A model generated the notes under the pieces. The model saw nothing but the letters and a program-made list of their open reading frames with translations. It was not told where the DNA came from and made no database searches. 64,000 nucleotides of DNA from Mycogone perniciosa. Its lineage: Eukaryota > Ascomycota > Sordariomycetes > Hypocreales > Hypocreaceae. The stretch spans positions 62,001 to 126,000 of the forward strand of contig JAOALB010000013.1 in assembly GCA_025331125.1 (NCBI GenBank), given 5' to 3'. The translations under genes and the position numbers were made by a program. Of the stretch, positions 55,156 to 64,000 are shown in pieces. How positions within the stretch are numbered: position 1 is the stretch's first letter; every line of letters starts with the position of its first letter.

Positions 55156-56743
55156 GTATCTGTTGCTCCATACTTCGTACAAAGTACGGGGTATTTCAGA
55201 AGGAGGCTGGGTTTGCGTCGTAAACAAAAACAACGCCTGATTCTAAGCCGACTGACCTCCTTGATGCAAGGCGGACAAGGAGAAACCAGAGCACACAGCT
55301 GGCTCCATCATCTTGATGATATGATGGCCAAGAGTTCAGACCGGTTGTTCATCAATAGGGGTGGAACCCGGGCATTGCCGGGGGATCGGCGCCCCAAAGA
55401 GGATTTGCAAACAATCTATCTCGTGGAAGCACTGATGGCATTGAGAAGGGGAAAAAAATCGACTTCTCAAGCAAGCAAGGTCGGAATGAGGGGATCATGC
55501 ACAGGGATTTGCGAGACCGTTTCACCTTTGGCCCAAGGATGGGCGCTGTGGATCGCGATTGGGCCAACAAACTGGTGAAACGGGCCAAGTATTCATAGTG
55601 GCCACGTTATCTGTTGGCGGCTCCCAACCAACCAGAAGCCTGTGCCTGACATGATGGCCAATAGTAGTACGACAGAGTACTAGTAGATGAAGATACGGGA
55701 GCCTCACTGTCTTTTGGTGCGTGCCCCTGGCGCTAGATCAAGGAACCGGCGAACTTGGCTGGCGCTTGAGTCAGTACGCGCGGGCCTGTATTCGTACATT
55801 TCCTCCGAGACCTATGGTAGGCACTACTACTACCATGCTGTTTCGAGTCTCACCTGGGCGGTTGGGATGAGGATGGCGGTCACTCTGCAATTTGTTTGCT
55901 ACGAGTACTACGCCATATGCGAGGCGAAAAGGTCGGGGCGAACAATATGCTGTGTTCTCGACTTGCGTTCCATGACTTGTGCTGTTGGCCATCACATCAC
56001 GCACCGCACTACTACCCACTATCTGTATGATGGTACGGAGTACAGAGTACTAGAGCAGAGATAGTAAGTAGTACCTGCTGAGAGAGGTCGTGGCGTGCGG
56101 ATTACGCGGCATGAAGGTAGACAATACAAGACAAACACGCCCGACTGCCTGTGTTTCTCCTGGAGGGCTGCAGCAGGGCATGGGTACAGGGTACACGGTC
56201 CTTCGGCTATGTCCCCTGCGTCCGTACGGAGTACAAATTACTGACATGTACCTTGCATTTTGCCCACCACCCCACCTCAGCGGCTCCCGGCACCACCAGG
56301 TGCATACGAGTATTTGGCCATCATCTCGCTCCCTTCCCCTTGTATTCGCTTCCTTCTTTTTCTACTTCACCGGCCTTCACCATTTCTGTTCTTAACTCCT
56401 CACTAGCTTCGTCTTTTCCTTTATCTTCTGGTCGCCAGCTCGACTTCTCTTCCCATCATCAATCAAACTCTTGCACTCCTTTCCAGCGTCTTTGATAGAC
56501 CGCCAGCACTCACTCACTGTCGGCCGAGCCGCATCACTGTTGTGCTATCCACTCCTTTGAATCTCGAACCCATACGATCCAACAATCCAATTCCCAGTTG
56601 CTCCGGCTTTGACAACTGGCACAGTCCTTACCACTCGACTTTTGACGCCGTCACCATAGAGAAAAGATCCTTCATATCCGCTTAGAACTCGGCAATCGAC
56701 TCAAGTCAACCAACCAACACCACAAGAACCACTATTCGTCAAC

Positions 56744-57982
56744 ATGTTCACCAAGGCCGTTGCCATCTCCTCAATTGCCGCCCTTGCCGGCCAGGCTTTG
56801 GTTGCCAATGCCCACCGACACGGTCACCAAGCCGACAAGCGCGACGTTGTTGTCGACTGGGTCACCAAATGGGAGACTGTTTACGCTACTCCCGGCGGGG
56901 AGCAGTTCGTTCATGATGTTCGCCCTACTTTGACCTGCGCCGATGTTACTGTCACCTCCACCTCGACTGTTGTCGTTCCCGCCATCACGAGCAACACTCC
57001 CGCTCAGAGTCCTTCGTATCCGCCAAAGCCTAGCACCAGCACCAGCTCTAAGGGTACTACTTTGAGTGTCTCCATCAGGCCTTCTCTCCCAGCGTCGTCT
57101 GCGTCGTCGGTCGTCCAGTCAACGTCTACTACCAATGCCCCCCCTCCCTCGTCTACCACGACCACTTCCACGACGACCTCTCAGGCTCGCACTATCGAGG
57201 CGGTATCTCCCTCGCCTTCTCCTACCAAGCCTGCCTCCTCCAACCCTCCTCCTAGTGGCTCGCCATTCCGCAGCAAGAGAGGTATGGCTTACAACGACGG
57301 CTCCCTCGCGAACACTTTTGGCAGTCATATCCCAGAGGGCGCTTGGGCCCATAATTGGGGTCAATATCCATCTGGACTCGACCCCAAGTACGACCATATC
57401 CCCATGCTTTGGGGCCCTCAGTCTATGCACTCTAATGGCTGGGATAATGCCGCTCAAGCGGCCATTGCTTCGGGAGCCAAAGCTCTGTTCAGTTTCAACG
57501 AGTGTGACAACGGAGGCCAGTGCAACATGGCTGCAGGACCTGCCGCCGCTGCCCATGTGCAGTTTATGAATAAATACAAAGGGAAGGCTCTCATCAGTTC
57601 TCCATCCATCACCAACTCCAACATTCCGGGAGAGGGTATTGATTGGCTCAAGGCCTTCATGGCCGCTTGCAATCAATTGCCCGAGAAGTGTGCCGTCGAC
57701 TTCTGCGCCGTTCATTGGTATTCCCCCGCCAACGACCCTGACAGCCTTTTCTCGCATCTCAAGGCAGCTCACGAGGCTTGTGGCGGCCTGCCCATCGTGC
57801 TCAATGAGTGGGCTCCCCTTGGCTCTAACGAGGAAGCTGCCAAGTTCATTGCTGCTGTGATTCCCAAACTGGAGGCCGTCCCATACCTTCTTGGCTATTC
57901 TTACTTCATGGTCTCTACCGATAGCCTCATGTCCTCCTCGACCTCATTGAGCAGCATTGGCCAGGCCTACGCCAGTGCTTAA
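56744..57982 (+). CDS. Secreted GH128-type (Asl1-like) endo-1,3-beta-glucanase
   Basis: Single exon, 412 aa. A signal peptide (MFTKAVAISSIAALAGQALV, cut near NAHRH) is followed by a short propeptide ending in a Kex2 site (ADKR, about 30-33). A Ser/Thr/Pro-rich linker of about 100 residues should be heavily O-glycosylated. The catalytic domain starts at KRGMAYNDGSL (about 180) and shows the Asl1/GH128 blocks AHNWGQYPSGLDPKYDHIPM, ALFSFNECDNGGQC with acid/base Glu near 252, SSPSITNSN, VDFCAVHWY and IVLNEWAP with nucleophile Glu near 355. GYSYFMVS ends the barrel. Both catalytic Glu are intact. The family cuts beta-1,3-glucan and is often wall-bound. A role in remodelling its own wall is likelier than nutrition, by inference from the Ser/Thr linker. 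Confidence 0.93.
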   Translation: MFTKAVAISSIAALAGQALVANAHRHGHQADKRDVVVDWVTKWETVYATPGGEQFVHDVRPTLTCADVTVTSTSTVVVPAITSNTPAQSPSYPPKPSTSTSSKGTTLSVSIRPSLPASSASSVVQSTSTTNAPPPSSTTTTSTTTSQARTIEAVSPSPSPTKPASSNPPPSGSPFRSKRGMAYNDGSLANTFGSHIPEGAWAHNWGQYPSGLDPKYDHIPMLWGPQSMHSNGWDNAAQAAIASGAKALFSFNECDNGGQCNMAAGPAAAAHVQFMNKYKGKALISSPSITNSNIPGEGIDWLKAFMAACNQLPEKCAVDFCAVHWYSPANDPDSLFSHLKAAHEACGGLPIVLNEWAPLGSNEEAAKFIAAVIPKLEAVPYLLGYSYFMVSTDSLMSSSTSLSSIGQAYASA

Positions 57983-58711
57983 GCGACTGACAGACGCTCG
58001 TGCACCGGGAAAATGCGAACACCACTATCTTTCGTTTCTTGTACACTGGCTAGGGTTACTCTGATTTCCATCCTTTTTTTGGATACCATATCTTGCAAGC
58101 AACATTATTTGGTAAGACGCAAAAGATAGTTATGAGAGGCGCCTCGTCATTCACCTGTATATAATTTTCTTTATCCCATTATGGTTCTTGGATTCCCCTG
58201 ATCCGAGAATGCTAGTACTACAATCATCGATTCCGTAAATGTGGAGGGTGTGGGGTAGTATATCTCGGATATATCTTCGTTTTGGTGGCCATCTCATTTT
58301 GTTCCCTCTTTGCAAACCATATGAGCAAGGAGAGATGACACTGGACTATGTATCCGGAATGTATCTACGTGTCGGCAGCTGAAAAGGGAGTAGAGGACAA
58401 GATTTGGCAAATAGATCCTATGAGCTACGACAATACACAGATCTTTCCGACTGCAAACACGGAGTTTTGCGCCCATGACTAGTTTCTTTGTTTCAGTACG
58501 ATGGCGAATATGAGAGCGTATGCCCGTTGCAGCTCGATTACTCCAACGTTTCATGTGTGGTTACCATATTTACACAATGCAGCTATTAGTCCTTCCCCTC
58601 ATTAGTTAGTTCAACCCCCTTTGCAGTTTTCATGAATGGGGGCCAAGATGATAAACAAGTTGATAGATAGGTACACTTTTTTTTATTAATTACGACTATT
58701 AGGGCGAACTG
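57983..58711. other. Convergent 3' intergenic region
   Basis: 729 bp between the glucanase and the convergent membrane-protein gene. AT-rich, expected 3' UTRs; no other element is recognised. Confidence 0.5.
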
Positions 58712-60532
58712 CTACTTCGAACAAGAAATTTTGCAACATGAAGAAGGACTATTATTCCCATCAAAGGGGTTCAAAAAGTGCGACCCTGCCGTGATCCTCG
58801 TCTGTGAAGCGACAAACCTCGCATCGGGCACCATGCCCGAACCGTGACGAGCAGCAGCAGCTGGGGGAACAGCTGGGGTCGAGGCTGTGTTGAATTCATC
58901 CTCGCAAGGCTTGCTCTCGTGCTCGATGGTTGTGGTGACGACGACGCTGGCGGGAGGGATGGCCTTGTCAGTGAGAGCGTCGTCGTCGGTGTCATAGGTG
59001 TATTCGGATTGCCGCCTTGCGGAGTTGAGGGAGGTATCTGCGGATCCGGACTGAGGAGTAGGGTCGAATTCGCTTGGAGGGGTGAGACGGGCCGGTCCGG
59101 TGCCACGTTCTCGGAGTGGCCCACTGTCTCGGGATGAAGTGTTGCTGATGGTGCCGGCGTTGTCTTTGGATGTGACCCACTGGATGACGATGGCGGAGAA
59201 GAGAACTGATAGATGAGAAGTGATCAGTCGTTACGGAACGTGTTAGACGAGGGGCTAGGGGGGGAAACGCACTGTCAGAGTTGCAGCACATCAAGCATAC
59301 CCAGCCCGGTTCTCCATCAAGGGCCATTAAAACTGATAGGTTACTGCCATATCTGTCAGAAACGGAGTCATTTGCTTGGGATTGTTTGTTCATGACATAC
59401 ATTATACTGCTCGTTAATGTGCATATAGCTCCGCAAAAGGTTCGGAAAGCCACAGTACGGAGGCGGACATTCGCCGGGGTTTGCGGCATGTTTTTGTACG
59501 TGTAGAGGTCTGGGACCATGTCAACGGTGATTGGGCGTTTATGGATCAAAGAGACAGCTTACTCTTGAGGGGAATAAGGAAAAGGATAGTGAGATATATG
59601 TTGACCACGGTGTCGAAGGAGATGAGCGGAATCATGGAGATGCTTCGCATGCCAATAACGCATTGTCCATTCTCCAACCTCACTATGCGGCTGCGCGGGT
59701 ATTAGCATCAAGACTCCACAGAGAGGGAATGGCTGTACGGACAAGATGAAGTTTAGGATGACAACGATGCTGTATAAACCGAGCATACCAAACGAGTTGA
59801 CTAAGTAGAGTTTTGACTTGAGCCGCGGTTTTTTAGTACCACGAATAATGTGCTAGGATCAATTAGTTGCCAGTCAAGATGGGAAAATGAGACTCAATCT
59901 TACGGCCTTTTCGACAAGGAAGACATAGATGAACTAAAAAGGCGTGTTAGACATATGAGTTTATATTCATATTCCATATCGGAACAAGTTCAAACTCACA
60001 ATCTGAAGCACAGTGTTAGTGAAAGTAAGTCATTTAACAGGGGAAGTTCAACATACTTTGGTCGTGACATAGCAGACTAGGCATAGAATGATGGCAGCCT
60101 CGCACATACCAAGGCTGGCGTTCACTCCAACAGTGTGTTCCAGCAACGCGGTAACAAAGACGAAGAGGTAAGAGTCTATGTAGATGGCGAAGACCACTTC
60201 ACTCGAGCAGTCAGCCTCCATACGATGGTACACATACATCGGCATGGTCTTTTCTCCCGGGGAACCACTTACACCAGACAACAAGGGGTAGTCGATTCCA
60301 TGTTCTGATGGCAAGAATCCTTTGTGCTATGTGTGGGTAAGATCCCGTGTTAGAAACGTGTCTATCAGAGAGAGAAGGGGGGGGTTAAGGGAGCTTCTGT
60401 TGAGGTCATCTTACTCAGGAACATTGAAAGCACAGTCGTGGCGACCAGAGACAAGATGATGCTGAAGACCTGCCCAGGAAGAGGTATAGGAGCACCCCCC
60501 CGTGCAGCCAGGATGGTCGGCGTCGGTGCCAT
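58712..60532 (-). CDS. Seven-hydrophobic-segment fungal membrane protein with a 3-nt micro-exon
   Basis: Ten exons: 60532-60415, 60326-60273, 60196-60057, 60002-60000, 59933-59904, 59852-59743, 59690-59563, 59509-59401, 59343-59273 and 59205-58712. All are in phase and give 418 aa. Hydrophobic segments: VFSIILSLVATTVLSMFL; VVWLVFAIYIDSYLFVFVTA; CEAAIILCLVCYVTTKIFIY; YSIVVILNFIF; MIPLISFDTVVNIYLTILFL; FCGAICTLTSSIINLSVLMA; CCNSDILFSAIVIQWV. Loops contain HIIRGTKKPRLKSKLYLVNS and RLENGQCVIGMRS, which also occur in a widespread unnamed fungal membrane family as I recall it. The C-terminal tail of about 150 residues is Ser/Pro/Thr-rich and cytosolic-looking. The topology resembles a seven-helix receptor, but no GPCR motif is seen and I assign no function. 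The donor GTCCGT after exon 6 is weak but needed for frame. Confidence 0.8.
60000..60002 (-). other. 3-nucleotide micro-exon (ATT, Ile)
   Basis: On the minus strand ...CTTCAG|ATT|GTGAGT... is bounded by two textbook introns. Upstream: GTATGT, CACTAAC and CTTCAG (60003-60056). Downstream: GTGAGT, TCTAAC and TTTTAG (59934-59999). Both junctions are phase 0 (TTK|I|FIYVFLVEKA). Inclusion adds one Ile. Treating the whole stretch as one intron would also stay in frame. Confidence 0.7.
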
Positions 60533-62214
60533 GATGTAAGTTGTGTATGCAGCTTTGAATCAAAGAAGATTTGGAATCAAAGATGGGTGCGTAGGAGAGG
60601 AGGATGGAAAGACGGGTTACTGAGACAGAGACATGTTGTAAAACACGATTCTGCAGCTGGATCAGAAGAAGAAGAAGAAAACCGCTGGTATTTAATTTAG
60701 GAGTAGGTATCGACCGGCACCAGACGTTATTGGGAGGGCAACATTGAGGCTAGAGGAGTGTGCAATGAGGAGGAGAGCAGCCGACGGATATCGATAAACC
60801 GTGATGGGATCAATCGTTCAATGAGGGAGGGAGGATGTCGCCACGCCTTCCGGCAATTGTTTTTTCTTTCCTTTTTTTCGTCTTTCTGAAAAAGAAAACA
60901 GGTATATGCGGCTGAATAGTGTCTGTTCTCACATCCAAATCTCATCATCACATCTCTACGGCCTCGTGGGAAGAACCAGGCTATTGGTATGATCATCGCC
61001 TCGTGCATCCGCCAGATGATGATGAATCAGAAAGCAAGCCACGCTGATGGGCCCGTACAACATCGATTAGCGGAGGTTGAATACCGCCATCCACCGTATC
61101 GTTCATTACACATACTGTCATATATATCATATATCTCATATATCTCATATATATCGCTGATCAGCAGAGGCTTGAGCCTGCCGAACGGTTCCTTGGCAAG
61201 CCAATGGTGTGCAATTCGATCCAATGGGAAGCCCATCTCCGGCATGGCAGAAGAAAGCCCGGATGGTTCGCTTACACGGAGATGGATGCAATTCTTTTCG
61301 GGGAGAGTTCTCGACCATGAAATAAGCTCACGCATTATTTGAACCTGTTTTGCTTTTACCTTTGGGAGGCGTCTGGTTCTCAGCCACTAATATGGCCGCG
61401 CATCACACCTTTGCGACACAATTGCCATGCTTTCTCCCCTCAGCTCGAGCCGCCACGATCCGGAGTCGCACCACTGCCTGACGTGAGTGGGAGAGCTCGA
61501 TGACCTGCATGCATCCATCACTGATCCGCCGGCTATCTCTCGCTGGCGCAAATAGTCTGTGCCACGTTGTTTGCGTGCCAAAAATTTTCTTCTTCGAGAC
61601 ACATCTACCGATTCTCACCTTTGTTTCGTGGTGATCTTCCACGAAACAAGCTTGGAGGTAACATCTCAGAAATGAGGGAAAGGAACGCGGCCAAAGCGTA
61701 AAGGCTTCAAACGCAGACTATGGAGTGATGTCAAGGCACGCTAGGATGGATAGAATGCAATCGATGACATGCGCTCTCTGTTGCAAAAGCAAAAAAGCCC
61801 ATTGCTTTGCCACAACTCGGTATGCACAATAGGACCAACACAGCCCGCTGCGTGTTACCCTCTCTATCCGTTGTATTCCCTGCCGCGGTCTGCTGCATTG
61901 TGTACAACTGCTTCCTCCCCAAGCCCGATCTCCGTCGGATCAAAGCCAATACAAGCTCAAACCATGCCGACTCCAAGGTGTACCAAAAACGCCGTGCAAA
62001 GCATCCTAAACCACCCCTCCCTTTCTCCTTCGAAATACCAAGCCTTCCTAAACGCCAGATGATTGGAAACAAATGCCCTCCCCTTGTAAGTGACACGGTG
62101 GTAGTAGTCCATATACAATACCCATTGAAATAACCCAGATACGCATTTCACCCGCCTGAGTAGTCTGTCGTAACGTGTGTAATGTTTCGCTGCCTGTATC
62201 GGACTGATCATCCA
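60533..62214. other. 1.7-kb intergenic region
   Basis: Holds the membrane-protein promoter and the 3' side of the RING gene. No gene is supported and no GTACGGAGTAC word is seen. A 9-bp tandem repeat lies at 61118-61155. Confidence 0.5.
61118..61155. repeat. 9-bp AT-rich tandem repeat
   Basis: About four copies of TATATCTCA/TATATATCA lie head to tail in non-coding DNA between the membrane-protein and RING genes. Confidence 0.8.
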
Positions 62215-63872
62215 TCAGCTATCTCGACTTTCCGGAGACCGGGCTCTTGTGCGAATCCGGAACTTTTCTTTCAGTTTGACAGAGAGGTGAGCCCGCTGGC
62301 CTCTCTCCTCTCTATCTGCCTCCTGGCCTTCAGGTTCCGCCCCGCTCGATCGCATTTGTCTGAGAGCTTCTATTTGCTCCTCTGCTGTTGCTTGCCGCAA
62401 CCTGTTGACATCTAAGAAACGAGAAATCCGATGACGGTGGGATGCGGAAGCGCCCACTCCGTCCTCTGCCGCCAGAGCCAGAGGAGGGGGCAGTGTCGAA
62501 CCTCTTTCAGCAGTCAGTGCATCATTAGTTCGGGCTGCCTCGGGACGAAGGTCGAGCCGACTGTTTCATCAGGTTAATAAACGCAAGGGCATGAGGCAAG
62601 CTGTGACTTCACTTACCATAATGGACATGTTCCAGACACGTTGATAAGCCACGGGTCAATGCAGTTGGGGTGGAACTGATGATGACATGGTAGAACCCTC
62701 ATATCTTCTCCAACTTTGAAGTCCTCAGTGCAGATAGAGCATCCGGCATTTCCTTTTCCGCTATTGCTGGGTTCGGTGACTTTTTGAGCCTCTGTGGCAG
62801 GCGTCGGGGTATCATTGCCGTTCCCACCAGCAACAACAGCTGCCTCACTCTCCGCTACATGCGAGGCGGTCCTCTGAGTTCCAACGTCTTGGCCATCGGT
62901 AGTTGCAGTCTCCAATTCCAGTTCAGGATCCGGTTTAGCGGGCTCCTGATTGTTGAACTTGACAATGGGAATGGTGTCGAGGACAGCGCGAGCAAGGCCC
63001 TTGGCTCGGCTTTGTCTAGGTCGTCCACCAATGGCGCCTCGTGGTCCGTATCGTTCAGGGTAACGGTGTGCTCTAACAGCACCTGTGGCAATGATGATGA
63101 GGAAAAGCAGAGTGATGAGTCCGGTAATACTATATAGAATACTCATGGCGACTGTCGAGTTGCTTCCCCCAAGACCAGAGTTTGAGCTGGGATCTCCAGC
63201 CGTGGCATTCCCAGTAATGGAAACATTGACTATCCGTCCTTCAGCAGTGCCATTCAAATATGAAAGGGCTTGCGTTGCCTCGGCACCATCGGCCATCGAT
63301 AGTATGCTCGTGTAGAGGATGGAATCGGTATTGCCGAGCGAGCACCAGTTGTTGCTTTGCGAATAGAGCACGATGGCCTTTGGATTAGCATTCATCAGGC
63401 TGTTCAGCATTTGATTCGGTGTGATGAAGGAATCGCTCTGGGGAGGATCGCAGGACAGGTAGATGACGACGTTGGGGCTGGCAATTCGGTTGTAGTTGGA
63501 TATGTCAGCAGCAATCATGATGCCGTCGATACGGTTATTCTAGAGTCCACGCGTCAGCACATCCATCCCTTGGGTAACAGTGTTTACCGGTCCAGCAGAA
63601 AGACAAGAGAATCTTCTTACCCCGCGACTGCGCTGCGACTCGTTGAGGCCGACATTGGGCGTGAGCGGTATGACGGTGTACTGCAACGGGCTGGATTGGC
63701 CGCCAGGCGTGGAGAGATTGAGCTGCAAGGCATTGTTCGTAGCCCATTGCGGGACATCTTGCTCGGGGGAAGTCGTAATGCCATCATCGTCCGCGCATGC
63801 CACGACGGCCAGCAGGGCGAGAATCGCTAGCAGACACGAAGGCATTTTGGCGATGCGAACGTGGATCGGCAT
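62215..63872 (-). CDS. PA-like/TM/RING-H2 E3 ubiquitin ligase candidate
   Basis: Exons 63872-63621, 63539-62617 and 62560-62215 give 506 aa from the ATG at 63872. The frame stays open to the window edge with no further ATG, so an upstream exon is possible. The ATG at 63845 (MPSCLLAILALLAVVACADD) would place the signal peptide first. A lumenal region follows with NSxS-type glycosylation sites and a PA-like stretch (ASPNVVIYLSCDPPQSDSF, NPKAIVLYSQSNNWCSL). Then come one membrane helix (ILYSITGLITLLFLIIIATG) and a RING-H2 finger, CSIC...LPCHHQFHPNCIDPWL...CPLC. The last Cys codon (residue 392) is split by the final intron, so an unspliced reading appears to lose the RING. This is the PA-TM-RING ligase layout for endosomal or vacuolar membranes; substrate unknown. 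Confidence 0.87.
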
Positions 63873-64000
63873 CGGCCGCAGCCAGGCATAGAAGCACGGA
63901 ATAGGGAGAGCGAGGAGCAATTTCGATATGGTAAGACGCCTGAGAGCGCGCGCGTCCCCCGGAGAGGAATGGGTCCTGGAGTGGAGATTTCTGTCTAGTT

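Larger units (their letters stand above)
51566..56743. other. 5.2-kb gene-free region, second hot spot of palindromic words
   Basis: No exon chain is found. It separates the divergent transcription-factor and glucanase genes. GTACGGAGTAC/GTACGAAGTAC words occur near 52395, 52693, 52814, 52900, 54121-54190, 54356, 54701-54724, 55171-55185, 56034-56045 and 56221-56231. The last 400 bp (56330-56743) are pyrimidine-rich on the plus strand and look like the glucanase core promoter and 5' UTR. Confidence 0.6.

Noticed and set aside
51566..56743. Transposon or DNA-mediated mobile element in the long gene-free region
   Set aside because: No transposase, reverse transcriptase, terminal repeats or target duplications could be found by eye.

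Overview
The window is nuclear DNA of a filamentous ascomycete (Pezizomycotina). Genes are split by short introns of about 50-100 bp with GTAAGT/GTATGT-type donors, CTAAC/CTGAC branch sites and CAG/TAG acceptors. Leaders are pyrimidine-rich, and the proteins match fungal versions of housekeeping families. Sordariomycetes, and probably Hypocreales, is my inference from protein similarity recalled by eye. I see no tRNA, rRNA, transposon, CRISPR array, virus-like gene or secondary-metabolite core enzyme.

Layout. 1-319 holds the 5' end of a Cyc8/Ssn6 corepressor (minus). About 5.1 kb of gene-free DNA follows, then a TMEM115-like Golgi rhomboid relative (5430-6575, minus). After another gene-free 4.1 kb come a Sif2/TBL1 LisH-WD40 corepressor subunit (10704-13005, plus) and a small unknown protein (13937-14624, plus). 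Next are a transmembrane ADAM metalloprotease (15031-17463, minus) and acetyl-CoA synthetase (19409-21979, minus).

23.9-46.4 kb is a compact housekeeping block: Rfc5 (minus), mitochondrial L16 (minus), Rfc1 (plus), an unknown 721-aa protein (plus), Mge1/GrpE (minus), Rpn6 (plus), an intronless 1380-aa AT-hook protein (minus), a Pmp47-type peroxisomal carrier (plus), the NatC subunit Naa35/Mak10 (minus) and ATP synthase epsilon (minus). Beyond it lie an unknown 309-aa protein (47977-48906, minus), a Zn2Cys6 transcription factor (49937-51565, minus), a 5.2-kb gene-free stretch, a secreted GH128-type glucanase (56744-57982, plus), a seven-hydrophobic-segment protein with a 3-nt micro-exon (58712-60532, minus) and a PA/TM/RING-H2 ubiquitin ligase candidate (62215-63872, minus).

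How the genes relate. This is not an operon or a metabolic cluster. The clearest functional link is that two clamp-loader subunits, Rfc5 and Rfc1, are separated only by MRPL16, and both carry paired ACGCGT/TCGCGT sites just upstream, which suggests shared G1/S control. Mge1 and Rpn6, both proteostasis genes, share one promoter region. Cyc8 and Sif2 are subunits of two different corepressor complexes.

The long gene-free stretches are full of a short palindromic word (TACGGAGTA joined to ACGAAGTAC). I did not see this word inside any reading frame, and it is nearly absent from the compact block. The best candidates for something new are this dispersed palindrome family, the 3-nt micro-exon, a cluster of GAGGTACCTC palindromes upstream of the Sif2 gene, and the uncharacterised AT-hook and seven-segment membrane proteins.
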